Below are positions 25,667 through 33,413 of a DNA stretch of 64,000 bases, in pieces (the stretch's first letter is position 1; each line of letters begins with the position of its first letter). Below the pieces are notes generated by a model that saw nothing but the letters and a program-made list of their open reading frames with translations, made no database searches and had not been told where the DNA came from. This DNA is from Flavobacterium odoriferum (GTDB taxonomy: Bacteria; Bacteroidota; Bacteroidia; Flavobacteriales; Flavobacteriaceae), in contig NZ_JAMKFA010000017.1 in the NCBI RefSeq assembly GCF_025499515.1, forward strand, positions 41,248-105,247, in the 5' to 3' direction. The position numbers and the translations under genes are program-made.

Positions 25667-26182
25667 TTAGTTGTCTAATATAACAATTGTATATTCTACT
25701 AATGTCCCAGAAATAAAAACATCATAATATGCCGTAGTATCAATTAACACGACTTCATTTGAGCCTAAAGGAGTTGTTCCTATTATTCCAGACGCCGAAC
25801 CATCATCATATTTTACACAATGAAAAATTTGAGCTTGAGATGAGTTGGTCTGGGTCAAAGTTGCAGCGCCAGCAGCTAATGAAGTAAAAGTTGTAGCACT
25901 TGTTATTCTATTCCAATTCGCAACTGCATCAACTTCTGAAAAAAACGGAAATCGATATGTTGGTATTGAGCTGTTAGATAATTCAAAATTTCCTGTAATT
26001 GCAGGGATTATAAAATTTGAAACATTGTCTTCAAATTTGGGATATTCACTAGTCACATGTTTTGTTAAAATATCAGAGACAGTTACGTCGTTACTTGATA
26101 GGTTATAAATGTATAATTTTTTCTGTGCTGTTGCAGTTGCTCCTAAAGCAATTGCAAATACTATAAAAAGATATTTTTTCAT
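25667..26182 (-). CDS. Secreted protein of unknown function
   Basis: 171 residues with a signal peptide (1-19, ATATA before QKK). The remainder is Ser/Thr/Asn-rich and beta-predicted, with no recognised motif and two central alanine/threonine-rich stretches. Its 3' end and stop codon are written within a TTGTCTAAT-type repeat, so the C-terminus could be a recent addition. It follows the lipoprotein gene by 17 bases and may be cotranscribed with it. Confidence 0.65.
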   Translation of the reverse strand: MKKYLFIVFAIALGATATAQKKLYIYNLSSNDVTVSDILTKHVTSEYPKFEDNVSNFIIPAITGNFELSNSSIPTYRFPFFSEVDAVANWNRITSATTFTSLAAGAATLTQTNSSQAQIFHCVKYDDGSASGIIGTTPLGSNEVVLIDTTAYYDVFISGTLVEYTIVILDN

Positions 26183-26199
26183 GATAATAAGTTTAAAAG

Positions 26200-26571
26200 T
26201 TAGTTTTTAGATGCGTTTAAAAAAGCACTGTATTTTTTTAAAGTAAAAGGAATTAAAGTGTTTACATTACTCTCGTTTTCTTTAATTTCACTTCCAGTTG
26301 TACCGATGGCAACTAATAGTTTTGTAGCATTTAAACGTAGTTCGTTTTCTGATTCTTCTTTTAATTTGGCATCATCAAAATAAGGTTTGTTTTGCATGTA
26401 CTTTTTTAAAGCACTTTCAAAATTAATCATTTCTGTAGTTTTGGTAATACTACTTGTTTTGGCTTGGGTTTGGCTTGTTTTTGTAGTTTCAGAAATGCTT
26501 TCATCTGATGCAGAAGCACAAGAAAATAAAAAAACAGAAGCACATAAGGCACTTAATAATAATTTTTTCAT
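26200..26571 (-). CDS. Small lipoprotein, unknown
   Basis: 123 residues from the ATG at 26571, where MKKLLLSALCASVFLFSCAS gives a lipoprotein signal with lipobox LFSC. An in-frame upstream extension would read through the A14 tract and is not signal-like. After a Ser/Thr-rich linker (about 22-46) comes a helical domain (EMINFESALKKYMQNKP to the end). The family is not recognised. It shares direction with two more secreted proteins downstream. Confidence 0.68.
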   Translation of the reverse strand: MKKLLLSALCASVFLFSCASASDESISETTKTSQTQAKTSSITKTTEMINFESALKKYMQNKPYFDDAKLKEESENELRLNATKLLVAIGTTGSEIKENESNVNTLIPFTLKKYSAFLNASKN

Positions 26572-26603
26572 TGTATAATTGGTTATAGTTATACTGGCTA
26601 AAT

Positions 26604-26617
26604 AAAAAAAAAAAAAA
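26604..26617. repeat. A14 homopolymer upstream of a lipoprotein gene
   Basis: A run of 14 A on the plus strand, 33 bases upstream of the lipoprotein start. Such tracts can vary in length. Confidence 0.6.
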
Positions 26618-26723
26618 TGATTCAAGCAAGTAAAAATGTAACCATTTTCTTAATTATTGTGAAATTTAACAATTTAAACTTTTTGTAATTAAATGAAAAA
26701 CAGGTATTTGTTAGGACAAACAA

Positions 26724-26765
26724 AAAAGCACAAACTCATTAGAATTTGTGCTTTTGTATTTTAAA
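26724..26765. terminator. Terminator after the TerB-like gene (copy 2, inverted)
   Basis: This is the exact reverse complement of 24082-24123 and folds into the same hairpin. It sits after the stop of the minus-strand TerB-like gene, so in both places the hairpin has the same orientation relative to the gene it ends. Confidence 0.85.
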
Positions 26766-26775
26766 ACAGTTTGAA

Positions 26776-27207
26776 TTATCTGTTCATGTGTTGCATTTCG
26801 TAAGTAAACGTGTCTAAATCCACATTCATATCTACTAATTTTAACGCTTTATCTACGATATAACCTACGTTTCCTGCTGTAAAGCCTAAAGCTAAAGCAA
26901 AACGTGTTAATAAATCTTGTTGTTTTTTTCCTAAAACATCATCAGCATATACCATTCTTGCTAAATCATATAAACGCTCTAAACGGTGCGCATGCATTAA
27001 CGGTGGATTAACTGGGTATTTTAATGGATTTTCTAAAATTTCCTCATATTCTGCTTGAGAAATTTCTAATTTAATAGCTAATTTATCTAAGAATTTTTTT
27101 TCTTCAGTAGTAATTGTCCCGTCTGATAAGGCTACTCTTACAATTGCTGAAAAATGACCTTTGTTTCTATTTCTAAAACCGCTATCGAATAAATCTGAAA
27201 TTGACAT
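26776..27207 (-). CDS. TerB-like tellurite resistance family protein
   Basis: 143 residues from the ATG at 27207 (MSISDLFDSGF), chosen because the frame upstream crosses the promoter. Helices with VALSDGTITTEEKKFLDKLA and MVYADDVLGKKQQDLLTRFA show the acidic loops typical of TerB-fold proteins (COG3793-like). The function in Flavobacteria is not established. It is a single gene with its own promoter and terminator. Confidence 0.75.
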   Translation of the reverse strand: MSISDLFDSGFRNRNKGHFSAIVRVALSDGTITTEEKKFLDKLAIKLEISQAEYEEILENPLKYPVNPPLMHAHRLERLYDLARMVYADDVLGKKQQDLLTRFALALGFTAGNVGYIVDKALKLVDMNVDLDTFTYEMQHMNR

Positions 27208-27228
27208 GTTGATTGTTTTAATTTTATG

Positions 27229-27236
27229 CAAAATTA
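27229..27236 (-). promoter_or_regulatory. -7 promoter element of the TerB-like gene
   Basis: TAATTTTG on the minus strand, 21 bases before the ATG. Confidence 0.5.
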
Positions 27237-27311
27237 CACAAAAAATCTATTTTTTTGAAACAATTTCACAAGCTTTTCTGAAAGAATTTATTAACTTCTA
27301 AAAATAAATTG

Positions 27312-27319
27312 TAAGTTTG
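27312..27319 (+). promoter_or_regulatory. -7 promoter element of the HupE-dCMP deaminase-S41 unit
   Basis: TAAGTTTG, 23 bases before the HupE-like ATG. Confidence 0.5.
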
Positions 27320-27342
27320 AATTCCCCAATAAATATATTATT

Positions 27343-27936
27343 ATGTCAGAGTTTCTATTGTATTTCAATATTGGTCTCAAGCATGTTTTAGATGTTAATG
27401 CTTATGATCATGTGCTTTTTTTAATAGCACTTGTTATTCCTTATGCTTTTAAAGATTGGAAAAACGTCTTGGTATTGGTTTCACTTTTTACCATTGGGCA
27501 CACATTAGCCTTGTTGCTTTCCGTTTATGGTGTAGTACAAATTCAAGCAAGTTTAGTGGAGTTTTTAATTCCAATAACTATTTTAATAACAGCGATTTTT
27601 CATCTATTTACAGCTGGGAAATCGTCTAAAAACGAAAGCATCACTTTTGTGGCTATTGTTACTTTGTTTTTCGGAATTATTCATGGACTCGGATTCTCTA
27701 ATTATTTCAAAACTATTTTACCTGGCAATGCTTCCGATAAATTGTTGCCACTTTTAGAATTCGCATTAGGGATTGAAGCTGCACAGTTAATTGTTGTACT
27801 CGTGGTTTTAATTATTTCTTATATTGTTCAAACTTTTTTCCGTTTTTCAAAAAGAGATTGGGCTTTAGTGATGTCGGCATTCATAATTGGTGTAGTTTTG
27901 CCAATGCTAATTGAAAGCGAAATTTGGAATAGATAA
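27343..27936 (+). CDS. HupE/UreJ family membrane protein
   Basis: 197 residues with about six transmembrane helices. The conserved GLKHVLDVNAYDHVLFL N-terminus, FTIGHTLALLL and FGIIHGLGFSNYF carry the family's His/Asp residues, likely metal ligands. HupE/UreJ proteins are thought to move nickel or related metals. No hydrogenase or urease is nearby, so the substrate is open. The stop overlaps the next ATG by one base. Confidence 0.85.
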   Translation: MSEFLLYFNIGLKHVLDVNAYDHVLFLIALVIPYAFKDWKNVLVLVSLFTIGHTLALLLSVYGVVQIQASLVEFLIPITILITAIFHLFTAGKSSKNESITFVAIVTLFFGIIHGLGFSNYFKTILPGNASDKLLPLLEFALGIEAAQLIVVLVVLIISYIVQTFFRFSKRDWALVMSAFIIGVVLPMLIESEIWNR

Positions 27937-28364
27937 TGAAGAAAGAAAAAAAGGAAAAATACGATAAAGCTTATTTACGAATTGCTAAGGAATGGGGCAA
28001 TTTGTCTTATTGTCAACGAAAAAAAGTTGGTGCAATTATTGTTAAAAACAAAATGATTATTTCTGATGGATATAATGGAACACCATCTGGGTTTGAAAAT
28101 TGTTGTGAAGATGAAGATAATGTAACAAAGTGGTATGTGCTTCACGCAGAAGCGAATGCAATTTTAAAAGTTGCCCGATCAACACAATCTTGTGAAGATG
28201 CTACTTTGTATATTACGCTTTCACCTTGCAAGGATTGTAGTAAGTTAATTCATCAATCAGGAATCAAAAGAGTAGTGTATCATCAAGAATATAAAGATAC
28301 TTCTGGAGTAGATTTTTTAAGAAAAGCTGGCGTTGAAGTAGAATTAATGGAAGATTTGAGTTAA
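27936..28364 (+). CDS. dCMP deaminase family protein
   Basis: 142 residues. The zinc signature is HAEANAI (about 68-74) and PCKDC (about 95-99). SDGYNGTPSGFENC is characteristic of deoxycytidylate deaminases, which make dUMP for thymidylate synthesis. It overlaps the HupE stop by one base and precedes the S41 protease by one base, a tightly packed unit. Confidence 0.88.
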   Translation: MKKEKKEKYDKAYLRIAKEWGNLSYCQRKKVGAIIVKNKMIISDGYNGTPSGFENCCEDEDNVTKWYVLHAEANAILKVARSTQSCEDATLYITLSPCKDCSKLIHQSGIKRVVYHQEYKDTSGVDFLRKAGVEVELMEDLS

Positions 28365-28365
28365 A

Positions 28366-29937
28366 ATGCGAATGAATAAAGTTTATTTTCCAATTGTTAT
28401 TGCAGTAGCCATTGCGATAGGAATTCTTATGGGAAGTAAACTAAATCCTTCTACCGAAAACACTTTTTTTAGTAGAAACACCAATAAAAACAAACTGAAC
28501 AAACTAATTGATTTCATCGAGAAAGAATACGTAGACAGTTTAAATACCGATTCAATTGTAGATTTAACCGTTAACGGAATTTTAGAAAAGCTCGATCCAC
28601 ATTCGGTTTATATTCCAAAAAGTGATTTAGCTCAAGTTGAACAAAGTATGCGCGGAGATTTTGTCGGAATTGGCGTTAATTTTTACATGTATAATGATTC
28701 ACTAGCAGTTATAAAGCCAATTGCTTTAGGACCATCAGAAAAAGCTGGAATTAAAGCTGGCGACCGAATTCTTTTTGCTGATAAATTGCAGTTGTACAAT
28801 AAAAAAATCGAAACCGATAGCTTGTTTTCAATTCTAAAAGGTGAGCAAGGCTCAACCATTAAACTAACAGTTTTTAGAAAATCCGAAAATAAAAAATTTG
28901 CAGTAAACATTAAACGAGATGTAATTCCTATTAAAAGTGTTGATGTGTCTACGATGGTTTCAAAAACAGCAGGTTATATTAAAATTAATCGCTTTGCGGA
29001 AACCACTTACGATGAATTTTTTAAAGGTTTAACCCAATTGAAAAAGCAAGGAGCCAATGAAATTATTATCGATTTACGAGATAACGGTGGTGGTTACTTA
29101 GAATCGGCGGTTGCTATTGCGGATGAATTCTTAAAAAACAAAGAACTTATCGTTAAAACAAAAAATAAAAAAGGAAAAATAGACCCCACATTTGCTACTG
29201 AAAAAGGCATTTTTGAAAACGGGAAAGTCACTATTCTAATCAACGAAAATAGCGCTTCGGCAAGTGAAATTTTAGCGGGTGCTATTCAAGATAACGATAG
29301 AGGAACCATTGTGGGAAGACGCTCTTTTGGAAAGGGTTTGGTACAACGCGAAATGCCACTTGGCGATGGTTCAGCGGTGCGATTAACAGTTGCAAGATAT
29401 TACACACCTTCGGGTCGTTCCATTCAAAAACCATACGAAGACAAAGCAGAAAATTATTTTAACGAATTTGAAAAACGTTTTGAGAGTGGCGAATTATACG
29501 AACAAGATAAAACCAAAATCGCAGATAGTTTAAAATTCAAAACCAAAAAAGGACGAACGGTTTATGGCGGTGGTGGTATTATTCCTGATGTTTTTGTGCC
29601 TTTTGAAAGCAAACACGGTGAAGAATCGACGACTTTGTTTATGCAATCTGGATTGGTGAATTATTTTGTGTTTGAACAATTGGACAAAAACCGCAAAAAG
29701 TTTGAAAAAATCACTCTAGCTGAATTAGAAAAGGAAATCAAAACCAATCCATATTATTTTTCCGAATTTAAAAAACATCTTTCGCAAACCGGATTGATGT
29801 TCAATTTAGACGCGCAAAAAGAAAAAACATTACATTATTTACATGCCGAATTTGTACATCAATTATTTAGCGAAAAACAATATTACGATGTTTTATTGAA
29901 GAATGATGTAATGTTAAAAAAGGCACTAAATAAATAA
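28366..29937 (+). CDS. S41 family carboxy-terminal processing peptidase
   Basis: 523 residues. A single N-terminal membrane anchor (about 6-24) is followed by the GDFVGIGVNF segment and a PDZ domain (about 90-165). The catalytic core has NSASASEILAGAIQDN and RSFGKGLVQ (Ser-Lys dyad), and YYTPSGRSIQ. The C-terminal 110 residues are an extension common in Bacteroidota. It probably cleaves envelope proteins in the periplasm. It is the last gene of a three-gene unit. Confidence 0.9.
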   Translation: MRMNKVYFPIVIAVAIAIGILMGSKLNPSTENTFFSRNTNKNKLNKLIDFIEKEYVDSLNTDSIVDLTVNGILEKLDPHSVYIPKSDLAQVEQSMRGDFVGIGVNFYMYNDSLAVIKPIALGPSEKAGIKAGDRILFADKLQLYNKKIETDSLFSILKGEQGSTIKLTVFRKSENKKFAVNIKRDVIPIKSVDVSTMVSKTAGYIKINRFAETTYDEFFKGLTQLKKQGANEIIIDLRDNGGGYLESAVAIADEFLKNKELIVKTKNKKGKIDPTFATEKGIFENGKVTILINENSASASEILAGAIQDNDRGTIVGRRSFGKGLVQREMPLGDGSAVRLTVARYYTPSGRSIQKPYEDKAENYFNEFEKRFESGELYEQDKTKIADSLKFKTKKGRTVYGGGGIIPDVFVPFESKHGEESTTLFMQSGLVNYFVFEQLDKNRKKFEKITLAELEKEIKTNPYYFSEFKKHLSQTGLMFNLDAQKEKTLHYLHAEFVHQLFSEKQYYDVLLKNDVMLKKALNK

Positions 29938-30546
29938 TTATTTTCCTAGAGCATCATGAACCATTGAATGGTTTCCTTCATTCCATAAGGTTAAAATGTC
30001 GGTTGCAACAGCAGCTCCACTTCCAGCAGCAATAGATAATTGACTTCGGTGACCAGCTAAAACGCCAGCTACATAAATTCCTTCCGTTACTAAATGATCG
30101 TCATTTTTGAGTTGAATTCTGTTTTTAACAGCAGGCATTTTCATGTGTGGCTCTACAAAATTTTCTAATCCTTCAATCGTAAAAGGATTTCCCGCACCTA
30201 TCGCAATAACTACTATTTTAGCTTGATGTGAATGTTTATTGGTAGTAATAATAAAATTACCAGCTTCACCAGAAATTGAAAGCACTTTTTCGCCATCAAT
30301 TTGCTTTACATGCGAATATGTTTTTGATAAATGAGCCAGACTTTCTTCTAATAGTTTGGTTCCTAATTTCCCCGCAGGAATTCCGTATGCATTATTAAAA
30401 ATAGCATTTTGTAAAGAAGATGCTTTTTGATGTGCTACAATTGCAATTTTTTTATCCATTGCAAATGATTTGTTTTGAGCTGAACCCAAAATCAAAGCAC
30501 ACGAAACACCTGAAACACCAGCACCAATGATTAAAACATCAAGCAT
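29938..30546 (-). CDS. Small FAD-dependent thioredoxin reductase-like oxidoreductase
   Basis: 202 residues. The Rossmann motif LIIGAGVSGVSCAL is at the N-terminus and GIYVAGVLAGHRSQLSIA near the C-terminus matches the second FAD motif of TrxB-like flavoproteins. It is about 100 residues shorter than TrxB, lacks a separate NADPH domain and has no CxxC. Its electron donor and substrate are unknown. Its stop abuts that of the S41 gene with no intervening base. Confidence 0.8.
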   Translation of the reverse strand: MLDVLIIGAGVSGVSCALILGSAQNKSFAMDKKIAIVAHQKASSLQNAIFNNAYGIPAGKLGTKLLEESLAHLSKTYSHVKQIDGEKVLSISGEAGNFIITTNKHSHQAKIVVIAIGAGNPFTIEGLENFVEPHMKMPAVKNRIQLKNDDHLVTEGIYVAGVLAGHRSQLSIAAGSGAAVATDILTLWNEGNHSMVHDALGK

Positions 30547-30548
30547 AA

Positions 30549-30746
30549 TTACTCGTTTGTTTTATCTACAATAATTTTAGAAAAGCGCAGTAATAAAAGT
30601 AATAAAATAGCGCAAATTCCAGCAATTACACCAATAATTGCAATGGTGCTATCACCTTCAAACGGATTTGAAAAATCGATTTGTAAGATGTTAAAAACAA
30701 TTAATCCTAAAGCAATAGCAATAGCTATGTAAGTAAAAATTTTCAT
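30549..30746 (-). CDS. Small two-helix membrane protein, unknown
   Basis: 65 residues with two hydrophobic helices (about 4-22 and 34-54, including ICAILLLLLLRF) and a charged end (DKTNE). It lies 2 bases upstream of the flavoprotein gene and 11 bases downstream of the MarC gene, so the three are probably one transcript. No family recognised. Confidence 0.65.
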   Translation of the reverse strand: MKIFTYIAIAIALGLIVFNILQIDFSNPFEGDSTIAIIGVIAGICAILLLLLLRFSKIIVDKTNE

Positions 30747-30757
30747 TTGTATATGTT

Positions 30758-31339
30758 CTAAATAAATAATCCTTTAACATTTGCTGCAAAAAGTTTTACA
30801 GCAATGGCGAGTAAAATTACACCAAATATTTTACGAATTACACCTAATCCGTTATTTCCTAATAAACGTTCAATTTTTCCTGATGATTTTAAAACGCCGT
30901 ACACCAAAATTACATTAATTAAAATTGCGATAATAATATTTATTTTGTCATAAACGGCTCGTAATGATAGTATTGTAGTCATGGTTCCTGCGCCTGCAAT
31001 TAGTGGGAATGCAATCGGAACAATCGAAGCCGTACTTGGATTGTCTTCTTTATATAATTGAATTCCTAAAATCATTTCTAAAGCCAAAAAAAACAACACA
31101 AACGAACCCGCCACAGCAAATGAATTAGCGTCAATTCCAATTAATTTCAAAATTTCTTCGCCCACAAACAGAAAAGCTATCATTATAACAGCAGCAACAA
31201 TAGTAGCTTTTTCCGATTGAATATGTCCCATCTTATTGCGTAAATTCACAATAATCGGAATACTTCCTACAATATCAATTACTGCAAAAAGTATCATACT
31301 TATCGTAAAAATGTCTTTCCAATTGATTCCTAAATCCAT
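30758..31339 (-). CDS. MarC family membrane protein
   Basis: 193 residues from the ATG at 31339 (MDLGINWKDIF), since the frame further 5' crosses the promoter. Six transmembrane helices and the family signatures FAVIDIVGSIPI, IVPIAFPLIAGAGTMTTIL and a hydrophobic C-terminus are present. MarC proteins are inner-membrane proteins of unknown transport role; the early link with antibiotic resistance was not upheld. Confidence 0.88.
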   Translation of the reverse strand: MDLGINWKDIFTISMILFAVIDIVGSIPIIVNLRNKMGHIQSEKATIVAAVIMIAFLFVGEEILKLIGIDANSFAVAGSFVLFFLALEMILGIQLYKEDNPSTASIVPIAFPLIAGAGTMTTILSLRAVYDKINIIIAILINVILVYGVLKSSGKIERLLGNNGLGVIRKIFGVILLAIAVKLFAANVKGLFI

Positions 31340-31358
31340 AAAACGCTTATTATTTATG

Positions 31359-31366
31359 CAAATATA
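31359..31366 (-). promoter_or_regulatory. -7 promoter element of the MarC unit
   Basis: TATATTTG on the minus strand, 19 bases before the MarC ATG. Confidence 0.55.
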
Positions 31367-31463
31367 AGCATATTGAACCAACAACTTTTTTAATTTAACG
31401 ATACATTATCAATTGTAATTTTACTTTTCAACTTATAGTTTCTGAATTTTAACTTCAAAATTG

Positions 31464-31471
31464 TACCTTTG
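31464..31471 (+). promoter_or_regulatory. -7 promoter element of the DUF3109 gene
   Basis: TACCTTTG, 18 bases before the ATG. It overlaps a possible TTG start at 31469, which is therefore rejected. Confidence 0.55.
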
Positions 31472-31489
31472 TTAGCTAAATTAGAATTT

Positions 31490-32056
31490 ATGTTTCAGTT
31501 AAATAAAACCATCGTTTCCGAAGAAATCTTAGAAAAAGAATTCGTTTGTAATCTATCAGCTTGTCAAGGAGCTTGTTGTGTAGATGGAGATGCTGGTGCG
31601 CCTTTAGATGAAGCAGAAACAAAAATTTTAGCAGAAATTTACCCAAAAGTCAAAGCATTTCTTCGCCCTGAAGGAATAAAAGCCATTGAAGAACAAGGAA
31701 CTCACGTAGTTTCCGATTTTGGAGAATTAGAAACACCACTTATCGACGGGAAAGATTGCGCTTACGTAATTTTTGATGGAAAAACAGCGCTTTGCGGAAT
31801 TGAACAAGCTTATAATGAAGGAATTGTGGATTGGAAAAAACCAGTTTCGTGTCATTTATATCCTATTCGTGTGAAAGAATATTCTGATTTCTCTGCTGTA
31901 AATTATCACAAATGGCACATTTGTTCAGATGCTTGTGCTTTAGGTGAAGAATTAGGAGTTCCCGTTTATCAATTTGTTAAAGAAGCACTGATTAGAAAAT
32001 TCGGACAACAATGGTATGAAGAGTTAGAAAAAGTTGCTAAAGATTTAAAAAAATAA
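31490..32056 (+). CDS. DUF3109 family cysteine-rich protein
   Basis: 188 residues from the ATG at 31490 (MFQLNKTIVSEE). The cysteine cluster CNLSACQGACC (about 20-30) and later Cys residues (KDCAY, ALCGIE, VSCHLYP, HICSDAC) suggest metal or iron-sulfur binding, as proposed for DUF3109/YkgJ-like proteins. No activity is known. It is a single gene with its own promoter. The 267 bases after it hold the nrdB promoter and otherwise only AT-rich sequence. Confidence 0.88.
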   Translation: MFQLNKTIVSEEILEKEFVCNLSACQGACCVDGDAGAPLDEAETKILAEIYPKVKAFLRPEGIKAIEEQGTHVVSDFGELETPLIDGKDCAYVIFDGKTALCGIEQAYNEGIVDWKKPVSCHLYPIRVKEYSDFSAVNYHKWHICSDACALGEELGVPVYQFVKEALIRKFGQQWYEELEKVAKDLKK

Positions 32057-32226
32057 ACACTTTTTTATTGCCTAAAAATCGATGTGAATAGCTGATTTTT
32101 CAGTTGCTTGCAAGGTTTTAACTTTTGTTTTATGTGTTTTTAAGTAATTGAAAATCAGAAACTTAAAAACCTATATTAATTTACTGACAAAAATCATCTT
32201 TGTTAAAAACTTACTCCAATTGTGAA

Positions 32227-32234
32227 TAAGTTTG
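32227..32234 (+). promoter_or_regulatory. Possible -7 element of nrdB
   Basis: TAAGTTTG, 89 bases before the nrdB ATG, which would leave a long leader. Confidence 0.35.
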
Positions 32235-32323
32235 CCTTTCTTTTTTCATTTCAAATGACAAACTTTGTAAACCTCAAATAAGTCAATTTAACCAATCGTT
32301 AACCCTATATAAATTAAACAACT

Positions 32324-33301
32324 ATGCCAGTAGTGGAACCAATTTTGCAAGAAAATAAAGATCGATTTGTGATTTTTCCTATCAAACACCAAGATATTTG
32401 GGAATGGTACAAAAAACAAGAAGCCTGTATTTGGACAGCAGAAGAAATCGATTTACATACTGATTTGAATGATTGGAATAATAAATTAAGTGAAGATGAA
32501 AAATATTTCATTAAACATATTTTGGCTTTTTTTGCTGCTTCAGACGGAATCGTAAACGAAAACTTAGCTGAAAACTTTGTTAGTGAAGTACAATATCCAG
32601 AAGCTAAATTTTTCTACGGATTTCAATTAATGATGGAAAATATCCACAGTGAAACTTATTCGTTGTTGATTGATACTTATGTGAAAGATGAAGCGGAAAA
32701 ACACCAATTGTTTCATGCTATTGAAACGTTTCCAGCGATTAAAGAAAAAGCTGAATGGGCATTGAAATGGATTGAATCGCCAAGTTTTGCAGAACGTTTA
32801 ATTGCTTTTGCTGCGGTTGAGGGAATTTTCTTCTCGGGTTCGTTTTGTTCAATTTATTGGTTAAAAAAACGTGGATTAATGCCTGGATTGACTTTCTCAA
32901 ACGAATTAATTTCGCGTGACGAAGGAATGCATTGTGATTTCGCCGTGCATTTACACACACATCACATCGTTAACAAAGTGCCAAAAGCAAGAATTACCGA
33001 AATTTTGACTAACGCTTTAGATATTGAAAGAAAATTCATTACAGAATCACTTCCAGTTAGTTTAATTGGTATGAACGCCACTTTAATGACCCAATATTTA
33101 GAATTTGTAACCGATAGATTATTAGTAGAATTAGGTTGCGAAAGAGTATATAATTCTTCAAACCCGTTTGATTTCATGGACATGATTTCATTACAAGGGA
33201 AAACAAATTTCTTTGAAAAACGTGTAGGTGAATATCAAAAAGCAGGAGTAATGAATTCGGATTCTGAATCAAGCAAAATTAGCTTCGACGCTGATTTCTA
33301 A
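32324..33301 (+). CDS. nrdB: Class Ia ribonucleotide reductase, beta subunit
   Basis: 325 residues. Ferritin-like metal ligands are visible in [24 protein letters not shown] and [11 protein letters not shown]. The Tyr of [10 protein letters not shown] is in place for the stable radical. The disordered acidic C-terminus ([10 protein letters not shown]) matches the alpha-binding tail. With nrdA it makes deoxyribonucleotides. nrdA follows after 112 bases in the same direction, an order (B then A) usual in Bacteroidota. Confidence 0.95.
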   Translation: MPVVEPILQENKDRFVIFPIKHQDIWEWYKKQEACIWTAEEIDLHTDLNDWNNKLSEDEKYFIKHILAFFAASDGIVNENLAENFVSEVQYPEAKFFYGFQLMMENIHSETYSLLIDTYVKDEAEKHQLFHAIETFPAIKEKAEWALKWIESPSFAERLIAFAAVEGIFFSGSFCSIYWLKKRGLMPGLTFSNELISRDEGMHCDFAVHLHTHHIVNKVPKARITEILTNALDIERKFITESLPVSLIGMNATLMTQYLEFVTDRLLVELGCERVYNSSNPFDFMDMISLQGKTNFFEKRVGEYQKAGVMNSDSESSKISFDADF

Positions 33302-33369
33302 AAAATAATAAAATATAGAGCGCTATAAAACGTCGGGAGACTCGCGCTTCAATTCAATAAATACTAACC

Positions 33370-33397
33370 GAAAACAGAGAAGGGATTGTCTGTTTTC
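33370..33397 (+). promoter_or_regulatory. Stem-loop in the nrdA leader
   Basis: GAAAACAGA (33370-33378) pairs with TCTGTTTTC (33389-33397) around a 10-base loop, ending 16 bases before the nrdA ATG. There is no T-run, so it is not a terminator; it could affect mRNA stability or translation. Confidence 0.45.
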
Positions 33398-33413
33398 AAA
33401 AAACTAAAAATGT

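Noticed and set aside
26572..26625. N-terminal extension of the small lipoprotein
   Set aside because: It is encoded by the A14 tract and would bury the lipoprotein signal.
24082..26765. Inverted 42-bp copies as insertion sequence ends
   Set aside because: No transposase lies between them, and each copy is a working terminator; kept only as a duplication finding.
31469..31489. TTG start for the DUF3109 protein
   Set aside because: The TTG is part of the -7 element TACCTTTG.
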